From: Trochalopteron elliotii | Lineage: Eukaryota; Chordata; Aves; Passeriformes; Leiothrichidae | DNA length: 64,000 bases | Direction: 5' to 3' | Assembly: GCA_024734555.1 (NCBI GenBank) | Contig: JANPWX010000126.1 | Span: forward strand, 2,892,011 to 2,956,010 | In this document: one piece after another, positions 46,618 to 56,870 of the stretch | How positions within the stretch are numbered: position 1 is the first letter of the stretch | Layout of the letters: every line of letters starts with the position of its first letter | Notes under the pieces: generated by a model | What the model was told of the DNA's origin: nothing | The model's database searches: none | Seen by the model: the letters and a program-made list of their open reading frames with translations, nothing else | Program-made: the position numbers and the translations under genes

Positions 46618-48653
46618 CGTCAGCAAGGCCGGCAATTTCAAGGCTTGATCTGGTTCCTATAGAAACTGGAGGTTGCTCCTGCCTGGCACGGGTGCCAGCA
46701 GCCAGTCATGCACCCCAGGGAGCAGCGCAGTGGGGATGGGTGGGAGCAGGGTATGGCACAGTGCTGCGGTGCTGCCACTGCCTTTCCACATGCCTTGTGG
46801 ACCCCACTGCTTCCTCACTCTACTCCTGCTTCTTGTCGGGGCTGTGCCCCACATCCTGCTCTTGCCCCTCTTGCTAAAAATCACCACTATAGAAGCCTGA
46901 AAACCTAAAAAAATGCCCATGAGGCAATGAGTCTCATCTTCTGACCCAAGCCAGAGTCTTGGGCTTCTCCCTCACTCCTGGCAATATGGGCTGTCTTGCT
47001 GTGGGTGTGTAGGAAGAGGGATCACCTGGTGGGCTCATGTTTTCAAGGGAGGTGTTGACACCATGACTGCCGGAAACAGCTCCTCTCTTTCCCGGCAGCA
47101 ATCGGCAGCAAGCTGCAGGGCTGGTGCGACCCTCTGCCGCACCTGCCCGCCCTTTGCGGCTCTCTCCGGAAGAATGACCGCAGCCCTCTGCAGACTACCT
47201 CATCCCTGGAGCAGGGGCCAAGTGTCAGCCACGGCACAGATCCAGCCCAGCCCAGGGGACATCTGTGCTGCTGCCCTGCTCTGTGCCCTGCTCCGGGGCC
47301 CAAACGTGGCTCAGTTTGGGGCTGGTGCTGCTTGGGGTGGGGAAGAAGGTGCTTCAAAGAATCCCTGCTGAGGATGAGCCCGTTGTAGCACACGGCAGCC
47401 AAGCAGCTCTGCTGAGCCAGAGCCCATTCCCGGCCAAGCCGGCAGCAGGAGGCTGCCTCCCCCTGCCCGTGTGCTGCTGCCGGGTTTGTTCATCCTGGCA
47501 GTGACTCGCCGGTGCTCCCGGCCGGGGCCAAGTTGCCGGTGAGGGGAGCTGTGGGGCGGGCCCCTCGGCCTCCTTTCCTCTGCTGCGTGAGGATGGCACG
47601 GATATTTAAGGAAAACGTGATAACACCATGCTCCTGTGTTCTCACCCCCTTCCTACCTGCCTACCTACTTGCTGAGATCCTGGCTCCTGTGGGACCTGCC
47701 TGGACAGGTGCAATGGGATGGCATACGCTCACTCTGTGCTGAGGAGCTGCCTCCACCAGCACGGGATGCCTGCACTGGGCTCCGGTGCTGCTCGGATGGG
47801 TGTGCAAGGCTTGTGCCCCAGCACTGCCCCCCTGCACTGGCCAGCCAATGCCCCATGGCTATGAGAGCATGAGCAGTCCAGCCTTGTTCCCGCTGGAGGG
47901 GAAAGGGCTGGATCCTGTCCCAGCACTGCGCGGCTCCTTGGTGACTGCAGGGACCGAGGGTCCCCTATAGCGTGGCTGTGAAGGCCGCCCGGGCCCCGAA
48001 GGTGGGGATTCCAGGAGGTGCTCGCTGGGTTTTGTCCAGAGAGGGGCCTGTGCTTGCAGGCATGGGTTGGGTTTGGTCTGCGGGTCCCCATGCCACGGCC
48101 TGCCTCTCATCAGGTGGGAACCACCACGTTCAGACACGGGAGATGCAGGACCCGATGCTGGCTGGGGAGTTCCCAGAGCTGGGGGGGAGGGTGTGTCCCA
48201 CAGCCTGTGTCTGCAAGGAATGGGGAGGGGATGGGCCAAAGCTGCTGTCCCCAGCCCGGTCCGCCTCCTGGCAGGCCCCTGAAGTCCATCTGTAGTCCCA
48301 TACACTGTGCGGGGGCGGAATGGGGCACAGCGGGGATGCTGCCGACCTCCAGCTTTGGGGATGGAGAGCGGGATGGTACCGGGCGGGGAGCGGGGCGGGG
48401 AGCGCAGCACCCGTGGGCTCCGCCAGCCCCCGCTCCCCGCCTGTCCCTGTCACCGCGGGCAGGGACCAGCGGGCGTGGGGGGCTGGCCGGGGGCCGGGCT
48501 CTCCCCGCTCCCTCCTAGCAGCCGAGGAGTTAAAAACTCAGCCCGGGTGATGAATATGTAAGAGCAGAGCCCAGGCTGGAGCTGAGCATCTCCCGGGCTG
48601 CGGGCGCTGCCAGCGCTGCCGCTCGCCCCAGCCCAGTACCGGGCGCGCTGCGG

Positions 48654-48709
48654 AGGGACGGGACGGGACGGGACGGGGAGGTGCGGGGTCCCCCCCCCGC
48701 CCCACCCGC
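48654..48709. repeat. GGGAC tandem repeat / G-quadruplex-prone tract at gap edge
   Basis: Four GGGAC-type units (ending in GGGG) are followed by a run of nine C. G-runs of this spacing fit a G-quadruplex, and the run leads directly into the N gap. Such sequence often causes assembly breaks. Confidence 0.8.
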
Positions 48710-49109
48710 NNNNNNNNNNNNNNNNNNNNNNNNNNNNNNNNNNNNNNNNNNNNNNNNNNNNNNNNNNNNNNNNNNNNNNNNNNNNNNNNNNNNNNNNNNN
48801 NNNNNNNNNNNNNNNNNNNNNNNNNNNNNNNNNNNNNNNNNNNNNNNNNNNNNNNNNNNNNNNNNNNNNNNNNNNNNNNNNNNNNNNNNNNNNNNNNNNN
48901 NNNNNNNNNNNNNNNNNNNNNNNNNNNNNNNNNNNNNNNNNNNNNNNNNNNNNNNNNNNNNNNNNNNNNNNNNNNNNNNNNNNNNNNNNNNNNNNNNNNN
49001 NNNNNNNNNNNNNNNNNNNNNNNNNNNNNNNNNNNNNNNNNNNNNNNNNNNNNNNNNNNNNNNNNNNNNNNNNNNNNNNNNNNNNNNNNNNNNNNNNNNN
49101 NNNNNNNNN
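48710..49109. other. Assembly gap of 400 N
   Basis: Exactly 400 N bases flanked by CpG-rich, G/C-homopolymeric sequence. The round length suggests an estimated or placeholder gap. The CA15 first exon and promoter may lie inside. Confidence 0.98.
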
Positions 49110-50586
49110 GGGGGGCGCCGCTTATTCCATTCCCTTCCCACGTGTCGAGGGGTGATACGGGCTGAGGGGTTGGCAGCAGGGACTGGGTGACCTAGTCCTG
49201 CCCTCCCACACCCCCTCCCCGCTGCGGGATGGCCCTGAGCGCCGCCGGGCTCGGGAGGTCCCAGCCCTCCTGAGGGAGGCTGTCTGTACTGGCAGGAGGT
49301 GGTGGGACCAGGGCCCCCTTGGGACAGTGGGGTCTTGGGCTTCAGCCCATCCACCCCACAGACCAGCACCACCGGGAAACACCAGTGAGGGCGAAACCTC
49401 TGAGCGAACGGGCGCTGCCGTCCCGGGCCGAGGCGCGGGGTGCTCACCTGCATCCGGGCCAGGCTGGGGGTGCCCAGCGCTGCCTTGGCTCCTGCCGGAG
49501 GATGCTCGAGAGCTGCTGCGTGCAGGTCTGAGGATTTCCCAGGAATTCTGCTTGCCCCGGGACCCCAAGATCCCTGCTCTGGGGACCGTCGGAGTCCTGC
49601 CTGCACTGTCCCGCTCCCAGTTCTCCTCTGGGGCTGGTGTCTCCTGTACCACTGTAGTGAGACTTGGGATGCAGTGCCGCAGGCTGGGGCCTTGAGCAGC
49701 ACAGGTGGAGGCCGGCAGGACTGCCTTTGTCCTGCTGGTCCGAGCGGCTGTGGCTGGCACGGGAGCGCGGCTCAGCTCGCCTGCAGCCGGCCCGCTGGCA
49801 CGGCCCCTCGGCCATCAGCGGGCACCGTTCACGTGGGCTGGGCCCGGGCAGCACCGGCTCGTTCTGTGCCTCCTGCCAAGAGCAGAACGGGGAGCTGAGG
49901 AGGGACGGGGTGCACTCCCCAGCTCCCTCTGCAGAGCTGATGGCCCTGGGTGATGTGCAGCCAGCAGAGCGGGAGCAGGGCGCCAGCTTTCTCAGCACCC
50001 CCTCCGTGTCCCTGCACCTGCTGCACCAGCACTTGTCATGGAGCCCGTGGTACCCACAGCCATCCGAGAGCTGGTGGGAGTTCGGCAGCTCTGGCTGAGG
50101 TGGCCCTGAGTGACGGGACCGACCACCATCCCCACAGCGTGGGCTGGGGCCTGCCCACCGCCCTCCTGCCGCTGCCAGCCCGGCCGCGGGACAGCGGGAA
50201 CAGCGGGGACAGCGGGCAGGGCTGCGGCGGCTCCCTCGGACCCCGCCTGCTGGGGCTGCTGCTGTGGGGTGACGGGCTGCCTTGGCTCCCCAGGATAAGG
50301 GGGGATGGCCCCACTAGAGCTGGGGAAGGAGCACAGTGAGCAGTGATGTTTGGCTGCCTTGGAGCAGCGATACTGGGGGAGGTTTCCCTGTGAAGTGCCT
50401 GGGGGAGGCAGGGAGGGTGTGAAAACACTAGCGCCAAAAATAACCGTGATGAACACAAGTGTTGGCGGGACCCCGGGCTGCACTGGGGGATGTCCTCATT
50501 GTCGGGGGGTTGGGCACGGCCGCAGGTGGGTTTGGGGAAGGCTGCCTGTCTCCATCACCTGCCCTGAGCTCTCCTTTCTCCCACAG
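49110..50586. other. GC-rich sequence between gap and first visible CA15 exon
   Basis: No recognised exon. I looked for a CA15 signal-peptide exon ending in codon phase 1 before a GT donor and found none convincing. At about 50241-50262 there is a Leu-rich frame (LLGLLLWG) whose splicing at the GTGACG after it would keep frame with exon 50587. It has no nearby ATG and a weak donor, so I do not call it. Confidence 0.4.
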
Positions 50587-50622
50587 GGCAGTGGTGTTAC
50601 GACTCACAGGACCCCCAATGCG
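50587..50622 (+). CDS. CA15: CA15 exon 2 (36 bases)
   Basis: A tiny exon between CTCCCACAG and GTGAGT encodes [11 protein letters not shown] plus split codons on both sides. WCYDSQDP is the hallmark N-terminus of mature CA15. The two Cys would form the first disulfide. Confidence 0.9.
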
Positions 50623-53600
50623 GTGAGTGGTGCCAAGTGTGGGTGTGTTGGGGCTGTGCAGGGCTCAGACCCTCATGAGACCCCACAGTGCCCAGCTGAG
50701 AGCACTTTGGGCAGCATCAGCAAGGCCCAGTGGGGAGTGTGTCATGGAAAAGGGCAAAGCCCCCTGTGTCACACGAATGTGGGAATGGTTAGAGGAGCTT
50801 CACTTTTGGGGGTATTGCTGTAGAGACTTGACAAACACCTGAGCCCCTTGAAGCAAGTCAGCCCCACCCCTCACCTCAGCCAGATCAGGGTGCTCCTGGG
50901 GCAGCACCAGCTTTCCCCCTTCCACCTGAAACAAATTAAGCCCAGGTTTTAAAATACTCTATTAGAAACCCAGTGCAGTGCAGTCAGCAAGGGGGCCTGG
51001 GGATCCAGGGGCCCTAGTGAAGAGGGACAGCTCCCTTTAAGCAGACAGCAGCCCTGCCTGGATGGGGAGGGAAGCATGGCTTGGGGGCACTTTGTCTCAA
51101 AACATACAAATACAAATTACAAATAGCTTGTAAAAGGTTAATTAAAGATCATCGAGCATTTAATCAGCTGTTACGGCCCAACTGTTTTATAGCTCTTGGG
51201 TTTACATGCCCTGTGGCTTGCGAGTGTGGATTGCTGGGCTCCGCTCATCCCTGTCGGAGCCAGGCTCGGTCTCACCCGGTTTAAGTCGCCGGGCTGGCAG
51301 CGAGGGCAGGTTTGGGCAGGGCAGAGGGGCCGGTGGGAAGCGGCTGGAGCAGCGTGGAGCCGGCTGTGTGCCCTCAGCAGAGCCATGTGGAATGGTCCCC
51401 TATTGAAGGCACCTGGTAATCTGTGGGGCCACCCAGTTACACCAGGCCAGGAATGGTGGATGGTGGCACGGCCAGGCTGCAGCTCCCTGGGCTTCCAGGC
51501 AAAAAGCTGCCTGAAGTAATGAGAGGAGAACATAAGGGGTAAGGGCTGAGCCCAGGGGGGCAGGAGGTGGGATACAGCTCACAAGTGTCTGTGGTTTTAT
51601 CTGCCCAAGAGGAAGGGAAACGTCAGAACTGAACCATGGGGCACTGCTGGGGGAACAGTGGTTGCAAGAAGAGATAATGCTGGGGCAATGGGGACCAGCC
51701 ACATATATGGGTTGGCTGTGTGGTCTGGCTATGGTGGCAGCCATGGGGACCTTGCTCACAGCCCCCAGGCAGCACTGTGGGTTTGCAGTTGGCTGCCAGC
51801 ACTGCCGTGTCCTCACCCAGCTCCTGCCATGGTGACCCCCCAAGCCAGGAGCTGCTTATGGGCATTATGTGGTCACTCTGGAACCTGTGTAGGATTTGCC
51901 CCAGGATGAGTTGTGTGGCCAGGTTGCACTGTCACCTGTCACAGCTGGACAGAACCGGTGTGAGTAGGTTAAACATGTTAAAACCCAGGAATGGGCAGAA
52001 GGGGCAGGAAAAAAAGCCTGCCCTTCACCAGTGTCAATGTGGACGCTGTTGCCAGGCTAAATATAGCCCCCGGCCCCTCGAGGAAATCCTGCTGAATTAT
52101 GGATGAGGCTGCAATAAGCCCCTGCTCATCAATAGGAAGGAAACTTAGCCGGGCAGGAGAGCAGTTCCCATGGGATGCAAGAGAGCACGGCCGGGCTGGC
52201 AGGGACAGCAGGGCTGGCTGGGGACACAGCCACCCGCGGCCTTGTGTCCCCCTCTGGGGGCAGCGGTGGTTCGGTGGCTGCCCGCGGTGCCCCTGCTCCT
52301 CCTCTGCAGGGCCCAGCCACTGGAAGGAGCTGAAAGCCACGTGTGGTGGCAACAAGCAGTCCCCTGTGAACATCGACAGGCGCCGGCTGCAGCGGGATGG
52401 TGGCCTCGGGGACATCCTCTTCGAGGGTTACGACCAGGCTCCCCCTGGCAAGTGGAGGCTGACAAACAACGGGCACACAGGTGCGTGCTGAAGATGGGCA
52501 ACATCCCATGTCCCAGTTCCTGCCACCTTCCTGACTGGGGCTTGGCTCTGGTGCCACTCCCATGTGCTGCAGGATCCCATGCAGATTAATGTTAGTGCTG
52601 GGATGAAGCCGGGGAAGAAGGGGCTGTGTCAGGGCTGTTCCCAATCCTAAGCCTGCCCTCTCCCTGTCCTGCTGCCCTTGCAGTGATGCTGAGCCTGGCG
52701 AGTGAGGCGGCCTCTGAGCACATCAGCATCAGTGGTGGGGGCCTCCCCGGCAGGTACCGCGCGGTCCAGCTCCACTTCCACTGGGGCAGCCTGGCCGGGA
52801 ATGGCTCCGAGCACACCCTCGACGGGCGCCAGCTCCCCATGGAGGTACGTGAGGAAAAGCCCCCATCACGTTCTGGGTTGCCCAAGCCCTTGGTGTGGTG
52901 GGAGGGGGAGAGGCTGGGACACCCCAAGCTGTCATGCAGCAGGTGACTTGGCTCTGCGACTCTGCACTGGTGGGTTCCACTGTGCTCCTGCACAGGCACC
53001 TGGGTGGTGAAAAAGCAGCTGACTTGAGGTGTTTCTTTACCCTGCATGGGCCAAGCTGCTTCATCCAAGGCACTCAGTGGGGTTTGGGGGGCTCTGTGCC
53101 CTGCTGGGACCATGCACTGAGCTAGTGAATGCAAGTGAGAGCAAGCAGGAGCGTGCTGTGCCAAGCATTGGGATACTTCTGGATGAAAGAGGCTCCATGC
53201 CTTTAAAATATTCATTATCTGCCAGAGGAAAGCAGAATTTATGTTCTGTGTCTGGTGAGCACCCCGGGACCACTGGCCCCCTTTTGCACACCCTTCAAAG
53301 GATGCTTGCTTCGTTGGGGTGCTTTGATCCTCTGAGCACCCACCCCACAGAAGTGCCAATAGGACCAGACGGGCTTTACTGGGAGAGGTTAACTCAGAGT
53401 CTGGCCATCCCAAGCTGGCTGGAGGGATCCACAGGAGAATGTCCTGCTGCCAGGGTGTTGGCTGGAGGCAGTTGTGCACGCCTGATTCCTCTGTGCTCTC
53501 CTCAGATGCACATCGTCCACATGAATGCCAAGTACCAGACACTGGCAGAGGCCAAGGGGCATCCCAATGGGCTGGCTGTCCTCGGCTTCTTCTTCCAGGT

Positions 53601-55236
53601 GGGTCGGTCTGCAGGGGCCCCCTAGAAACTGGGTGCTGGTGGTGCAGCTGGGTGAGCGTTGTATGGGTGTCCTGAGGGAGTGGGAAGGGGCAGGAAGGCC
53701 AGGGAACCCACTGACTGTGCAAGAGAGGGCTGGCTGGGAACCCTTCCCCGCTGCTCTGCAACAATGTGAGGTTGGCCTGGCTCTGCCTGTGGTTGCTTGG
53801 CAGGACAGAATGACCCAGCTCTGCCCTGCTCAGGCTCTGCCTGACTTCAACCACTTCTTCTCCCCATACACAGGTCTCTGAAACCACTAACACCAACTAC
53901 AACACCATTGTGGCAGGGCTGAGGAATGTCTCCCACGCTGGTGAGTTCCCTGCTCATCAAGGCAGGGCAGGAAAGGGGAGAACCTGCTGTGGGAGGGCAG
54001 GGATGGACCCCAGTGGGTTGGGTGGGGGAACCTGCCAATCTCTGGGTTCTTCTGCTGAGGAGAAATCGATGGCGGTGGCCCTGCCGTCCCCACCACATCC
54101 CTGGCAGGGGACAGGCTGACTGTCCCTGTCCTGCCCCACAGGGAACTCTGTGGATTTGGCCTCCACCTTCCGCCTGAGCACTCTGCTGCCGCATGCTGGC
54201 CGGCTCTCGGGCTACTACCGCTACCAGGGCTCCCTCACCACCCCCGACTGCAGCGAGGCCGTCGTCTGGACTGTTTTCGAGGAGCCAGTGGAGATTGGCC
54301 AGGAGCAGGTACTGGCATGTACAGCCCCACGTGCCAGCCCCTGAAAGGCTGGATCCGCAGGGTGACCTCTGTTCTTGTCCTTCCTGACCCTTGAGCAAGA
54401 GCACAGGGAAAGTCATCTCTATAATACTGCTCCTGGCAACTTGGCAATTAATTAATTTTATGAAGGTTAAGTAATGGAGATGTGGCCACCTGCCAGTCGG
54501 GAGAAATCCCATCCATACTGCTCTCCTGCCCAGCCTTGGCAATCAGAATGAGAAATGGGAGTGAATCTACTGAAGCTCAGTAGAGGCTCCAAGGAGATGG
54601 ATGGATGGATGGATGGATGGATGGATGGATGGATGGATGGATGGATGGATGGATGGATGGATGGATGGATGGATGGAAGGAAGGAATTCTCCTCTGCTGC
54701 TCAAGTATCTTAGTAGATGTGTTTTCTTGAGGGAGCCATGGGCCAGCCGCTCTCTAAGTGCTCACTGTTGGCACCAAAACACAATTAGCTCATTTAAAAC
54801 TCAAGACCTGATCCTTGTAGAAACCTGCCTCTGTGCTTACCTATGGATCTGGCTTCAGGAGAGCAGTGGGGGGTGGTGGAAGGACACCCACTGGTGTGGG
54901 GCCATGCCATGGGTCCTGTGCCATCAGCAGTGGGGCAGTATGGGGAGGGCTGACAGTGGGCAGGGGCTTGGGGTGCCTGGCAATGCAGCTGCCCACCCTC
55001 TCTCTATCCCTGCACAGCTGAAGGCATTCGTCAGCACCCTCCACTTCCCACTCGAGGGATCCACGCTCCTAAAAATGATCAACAACTTCCGCCCGCCGCA
55101 GCCCCTCCGCAGCCGCAAGATCTTTGCCTCCCGGGGGGCCACGGCTAGTGGTGGGACCCTGCACGGGGGCCACCACCAGATCCTCTTCCCCCTGCTTCTC
55201 CTGGCCCTGCTCAGCCTCTTCTTGCCAGCCCCCTAG
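50587..55236 (+). CDS. CA15: Carbonic anhydrase 15 (GPI-anchored, extracellular), signal exon missing
   Basis: Join 50587..50622, 52310..52480, 52684..52844, 53506..53598, 53874..53940, 54142..54308, 55018..55236. All phases agree and give about 303 residues to TAG. It is an alpha-carbonic anhydrase that hydrates CO2 to bicarbonate. The zinc ligands are visible in QLHFHWG and MEMHIVH, the proton-shuttle His in NNGHT, the gatekeeper Glu in GSEHT, and the active-site Thr in SLTTP. Cysteines in [16 protein letters not shown] and TTPDC match the two disulfides of the CA4/CA15 branch. The hydrophobic C-terminus [14 protein letters not shown] is a GPI-attachment signal. QWCYDSQDP and the position near DGCR2 favour CA15 over CA4. 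CA15 is a pseudogene in humans but looks intact here. The first exon with ATG was not found. Confidence 0.9.
50623..52309 (+). other. CA15: CA15 intron after exon 2
   Basis: 1.7 kb GT-AG intron. No gene inside; moderately GC-rich with no clear repeat. Confidence 0.8.
52310..52480 (+). CDS. CA15: CA15 exon 3
   Basis: Acceptor TCCTCTGCAG, donor GTGCGT. It encodes [20 protein letters not shown], then [10 protein letters not shown] and NNGHT. QSPVNI is the conserved carbonic anhydrase N-terminal motif, and the His of NNGHT is the proton shuttle (His64 in CA2 numbering). Confidence 0.95.
52684..52844 (+). CDS. CA15: CA15 exon 4: first two zinc ligands
   Basis: Acceptor CTGCCCTTGCAG, donor GTACGT. 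It encodes [20 protein letters not shown], then VQLHFHWGS and [16 protein letters not shown]. The two His of HFHW are zinc ligands and the Glu of SEHT is the gatekeeper residue. NGS is a possible N-glycosylation site. Confidence 0.95.
53506..53598 (+). CDS. CA15: CA15 exon 5: third zinc ligand
   Basis: 93 bases between CTCTCCTCAG and GTGGGT. It encodes [16 protein letters not shown], then [15 protein letters not shown]. The first His of MHIVH is the third zinc ligand. AVLGFFF is the hydrophobic core strand of the fold. Confidence 0.95.
53874..53940 (+). CDS. CA15: CA15 exon 6
   Basis: 67 bases between CATACACAG and GTGAGT. It encodes [20 protein letters not shown] and HA, plus a split Gly. 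NVS is a potential N-glycosylation site. Phase fits both neighbours. Confidence 0.92.
54142..54308 (+). CDS. CA15: CA15 exon 7: active-site SLTTP
   Basis: Acceptor CTGCCCCACAG, donor GTACTG. It encodes [16 protein letters not shown], then [20 protein letters not shown] and [17 protein letters not shown] holds the conserved active-site Thr, and the following Cys pairs with the Cys of ATCGG in CA4-like enzymes. Confidence 0.95.
54309..55017 (+). other. CA15: CA15 last intron with GATG repeat
   Basis: 709-base GT-AG intron dominated by a GATG tetranucleotide array. The reading frame through the array (a WMDG repeat) is chance. Confidence 0.8.
54596..54677. repeat. (GATG)n microsatellite, about 20 units
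   Basis: About 20 almost perfect GATG units in the last CA15 intron, ending in GGAAGG variants. Likely length-polymorphic. Confidence 0.95.
55018..55236 (+). CDS. CA15: CA15 last exon: C-terminus and GPI signal
   Basis: Acceptor CCCTGCACAG, stop TAG at 55234-55236. It encodes [28 protein letters not shown], a small-residue linker (RGATASGG) and a hydrophobic end [23 protein letters not shown] is the conserved carbonic anhydrase C-terminal motif. A hydrophobic tail with no charged residue after it indicates cleavage and GPI attachment, probably at a Ser/Gly/Ala in the linker. Confidence 0.94.
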   Translation: MKAFVSTLHFPLEGSTLLKMINNFRPPQPLRSRKIFASRGATASGGTLHGGHHQILFPLLLLALLSLFLPAP

Positions 55237-55451
55237 GGTCTGGCCCTGCTGCAGTGGGGATGAAGGTGATGCATCTTGTTCATGGGAAATGGGAAACAGT
55301 GAAAACAAAGCACGCTGGAGCCTTGGCTGGGTGGAGATTTTGTGCACCTGCATCTCTGCAGAGGTAAATCTCTGCAAGCCTGGAGTTGCCCTGGAATGCC
55401 TCTGTACATGGGCAGTTGGAGCTGCTGGCAGGGGGATGCTGTATTGACTGT

Positions 55452-55457
55452 AATAAA
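55452..55457 (+). terminator. CA15: CA15 poly(A) signal AATAAA
   Basis: AATAAA 216 bases after the CA15 stop, followed by GT-rich TCGTCAGTGGGTTGC and TCTGTTTTCC. Only good candidate near the stop. Confidence 0.75.
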
Positions 55458-56226
55458 GCCAAGGTCCTCGTCAGTGGGTTGCTGCCTCTGTTTTCCTGGC
55501 TCTGTGTCCCTTCACCATCGGGGGCCAGTGCTCGGCATGGCACTGTGAGGTCAGTGGGAAGGGAGCTGGGCGTGGTGTCTGGGTGGCATTCAGGGATATC
55601 CCCTGCGTGGTGGTGCAGGCGGGCAGGAAAGAGCCAAATCCCGGCCCTGGCTCAGGATCCGTGCAATCCCTGTGCTGCAGACGCTGCCCTGTCGCCTTCC
55701 CCCGGGCTGGGGCTGGCTGTTAGAGGGGTGGGGTGTACTGAGAACACAGAACCTGCAGTGCCCTTGTTCAGGACACAGAGATCTTTCCATGGAGCTCATT
55801 TTGGCTGGCAGGAATAACTGCAGCTGCCGGCGCTGCCGGGGCCGAGCTGTGTGAGTGGGATAGTTTATAATTAATGTGGTGGAGCTCCAGGCATGTTCCC
55901 ATCTTCTCCTGAATTATAGGTGAAGAGCACAGGCCGTTATCTGGGAGACGAGCGGGGCAGGCTGAGGTTTTTCATCATTTCTGGAGGGAACCACCGCCAC
56001 CGGGTCCTGAGCATCCCCTGAGTGCCCGAGGCTCCTGGGGTGAGGCCCTCGCTGCGAGAGGCTCCCCGTGGGTGGAGGGGCCCCGTCGCAGACCCCCCGA
56101 TGCCCACGACCGGGGGATGTGGCTCTGTGATCCCCCCGAACTCGGGGCTGGGGACACGGGGACACACCGGACACGCGGGGGCGCCGCGGGCACGCGCATG
56201 GAGAGGTTTCCGCAGAGGCCTGGCCG

Positions 56227-56241
56227 CCGCCAGGGGGCGCC
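56227..56241 (+). promoter_or_regulatory. Strong CTCF-like site
   Basis: CCGCCAGGGGGCGCC contains the full CCAGGGGGCGC core of the CTCF consensus, inside a CpG-rich block. It lies between the housekeeping-type CA15 and the IGL locus, a position expected for a domain boundary. Binding is not shown. Confidence 0.6.
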
Positions 56242-56299
56242 CTCCGCGCGGCCGCGGGCACCCGCACGGCCCCGCCGCCGCCACCACTGCCACGTGTGC

Positions 56300-56870
56300 T
56301 CGTCCCCATCCCTGTCACCGCCACCGGTGCCCCGTGTGCCTGTGCCTCGTGTCCTTGTGCCCCTTGTTTTTGTGAACCCGTCTCTGCCACTGCCACCTGT
56401 GTACGTGTTCGTGTGTCTGTGTCCCTCTGTGCTGCCATTACCACCTGTGTCCTCCTGTTCCTGTTCCCCCTATCCTCGGGGTCCTTTCCTTTGTGTCCTT
56501 GGGCCCCTGTCCCTTTGTGTCCTCATTCACTTTTCCTCTCTGCCCCTGTTCCATATGTTCTTGTCCTCTGTGTCTTCATGTGCCTGTGCCCTGTGTTCTC
56601 TTGCTGCTGTCCCTTGTGTCTTCATACAACCCTTGTGTCTCCATGCCCCTGGCCTCTGTGTCCCCTGTGCCACTGGCTCCCATGGCCTCCTGCCACCGTG
56701 CCCTGTGTCTTCATGTCCCTGGCCTCAGTGTTCCTATGCTCCCTCTGCCCTACCACCCTCCCTGCTGTGCCCTCTCTTCCTCCCATGTCCCATCATGTCC
56801 CTCCCTGTGTTCCCTGCCCCTCCATGTTCCTGTGTCCTCCATTCTGTCAGTTCCCTCATGTCCCACCGTT
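56300..56870. repeat. C/T-rich degenerate minisatellite-like tract
   Basis: About 570 bases built from loosely repeated TGTGTCC, CCTGTGCC and TCCTCATG-like units, with very little A on the plus strand. The unit is irregular. The minus strand is correspondingly G/A-rich with recurring GGACACAGG. Confidence 0.65.

Larger units (their letters stand above)
44856..48709. other. GC-rich intergenic region, no recognised gene
   Basis: Composition rises sharply near 45.05 kb. The region is CpG-rich at 45.1-46.05 kb and again from about 47.9 kb. ORFs of 235 codons (45080-45787, +) and 253 codons (45269-46030, -) overlap on opposite strands. Neither has recognisable domains, and such ORFs are expected where stop codons are rare. 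A CAC triplet repeat sits at about 46600-46617. This could be a promoter CpG island or an unannotated non-coding transcript. Confidence 0.5.

Noticed and set aside
48530..49702. 390-codon minus-strand ORF
   Set aside because: It spans the run of N; the middle third is unknown sequence.
50237..50265. Leu-rich frame LLGLLLWG as CA15 signal-peptide exon
   Set aside because: It keeps phase with exon 50587 but lacks an upstream ATG at a sensible distance, and the donor GTGACG is weak.
52592..53896. 434-codon minus-strand ORF antisense to CA15
   Set aside because: It overlaps CA15 exons 4 and 5 and their intron. Its residues have no domain features, and the opposite strand is clearly coding with correct splice sites. 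It is a shadow in GC-rich DNA.
54601..55236. 211-codon ORF starting in the GATG repeat
   Set aside because: Only its last part (55018 onward) is the true CA15 exon; the rest is repeat and intron read through.
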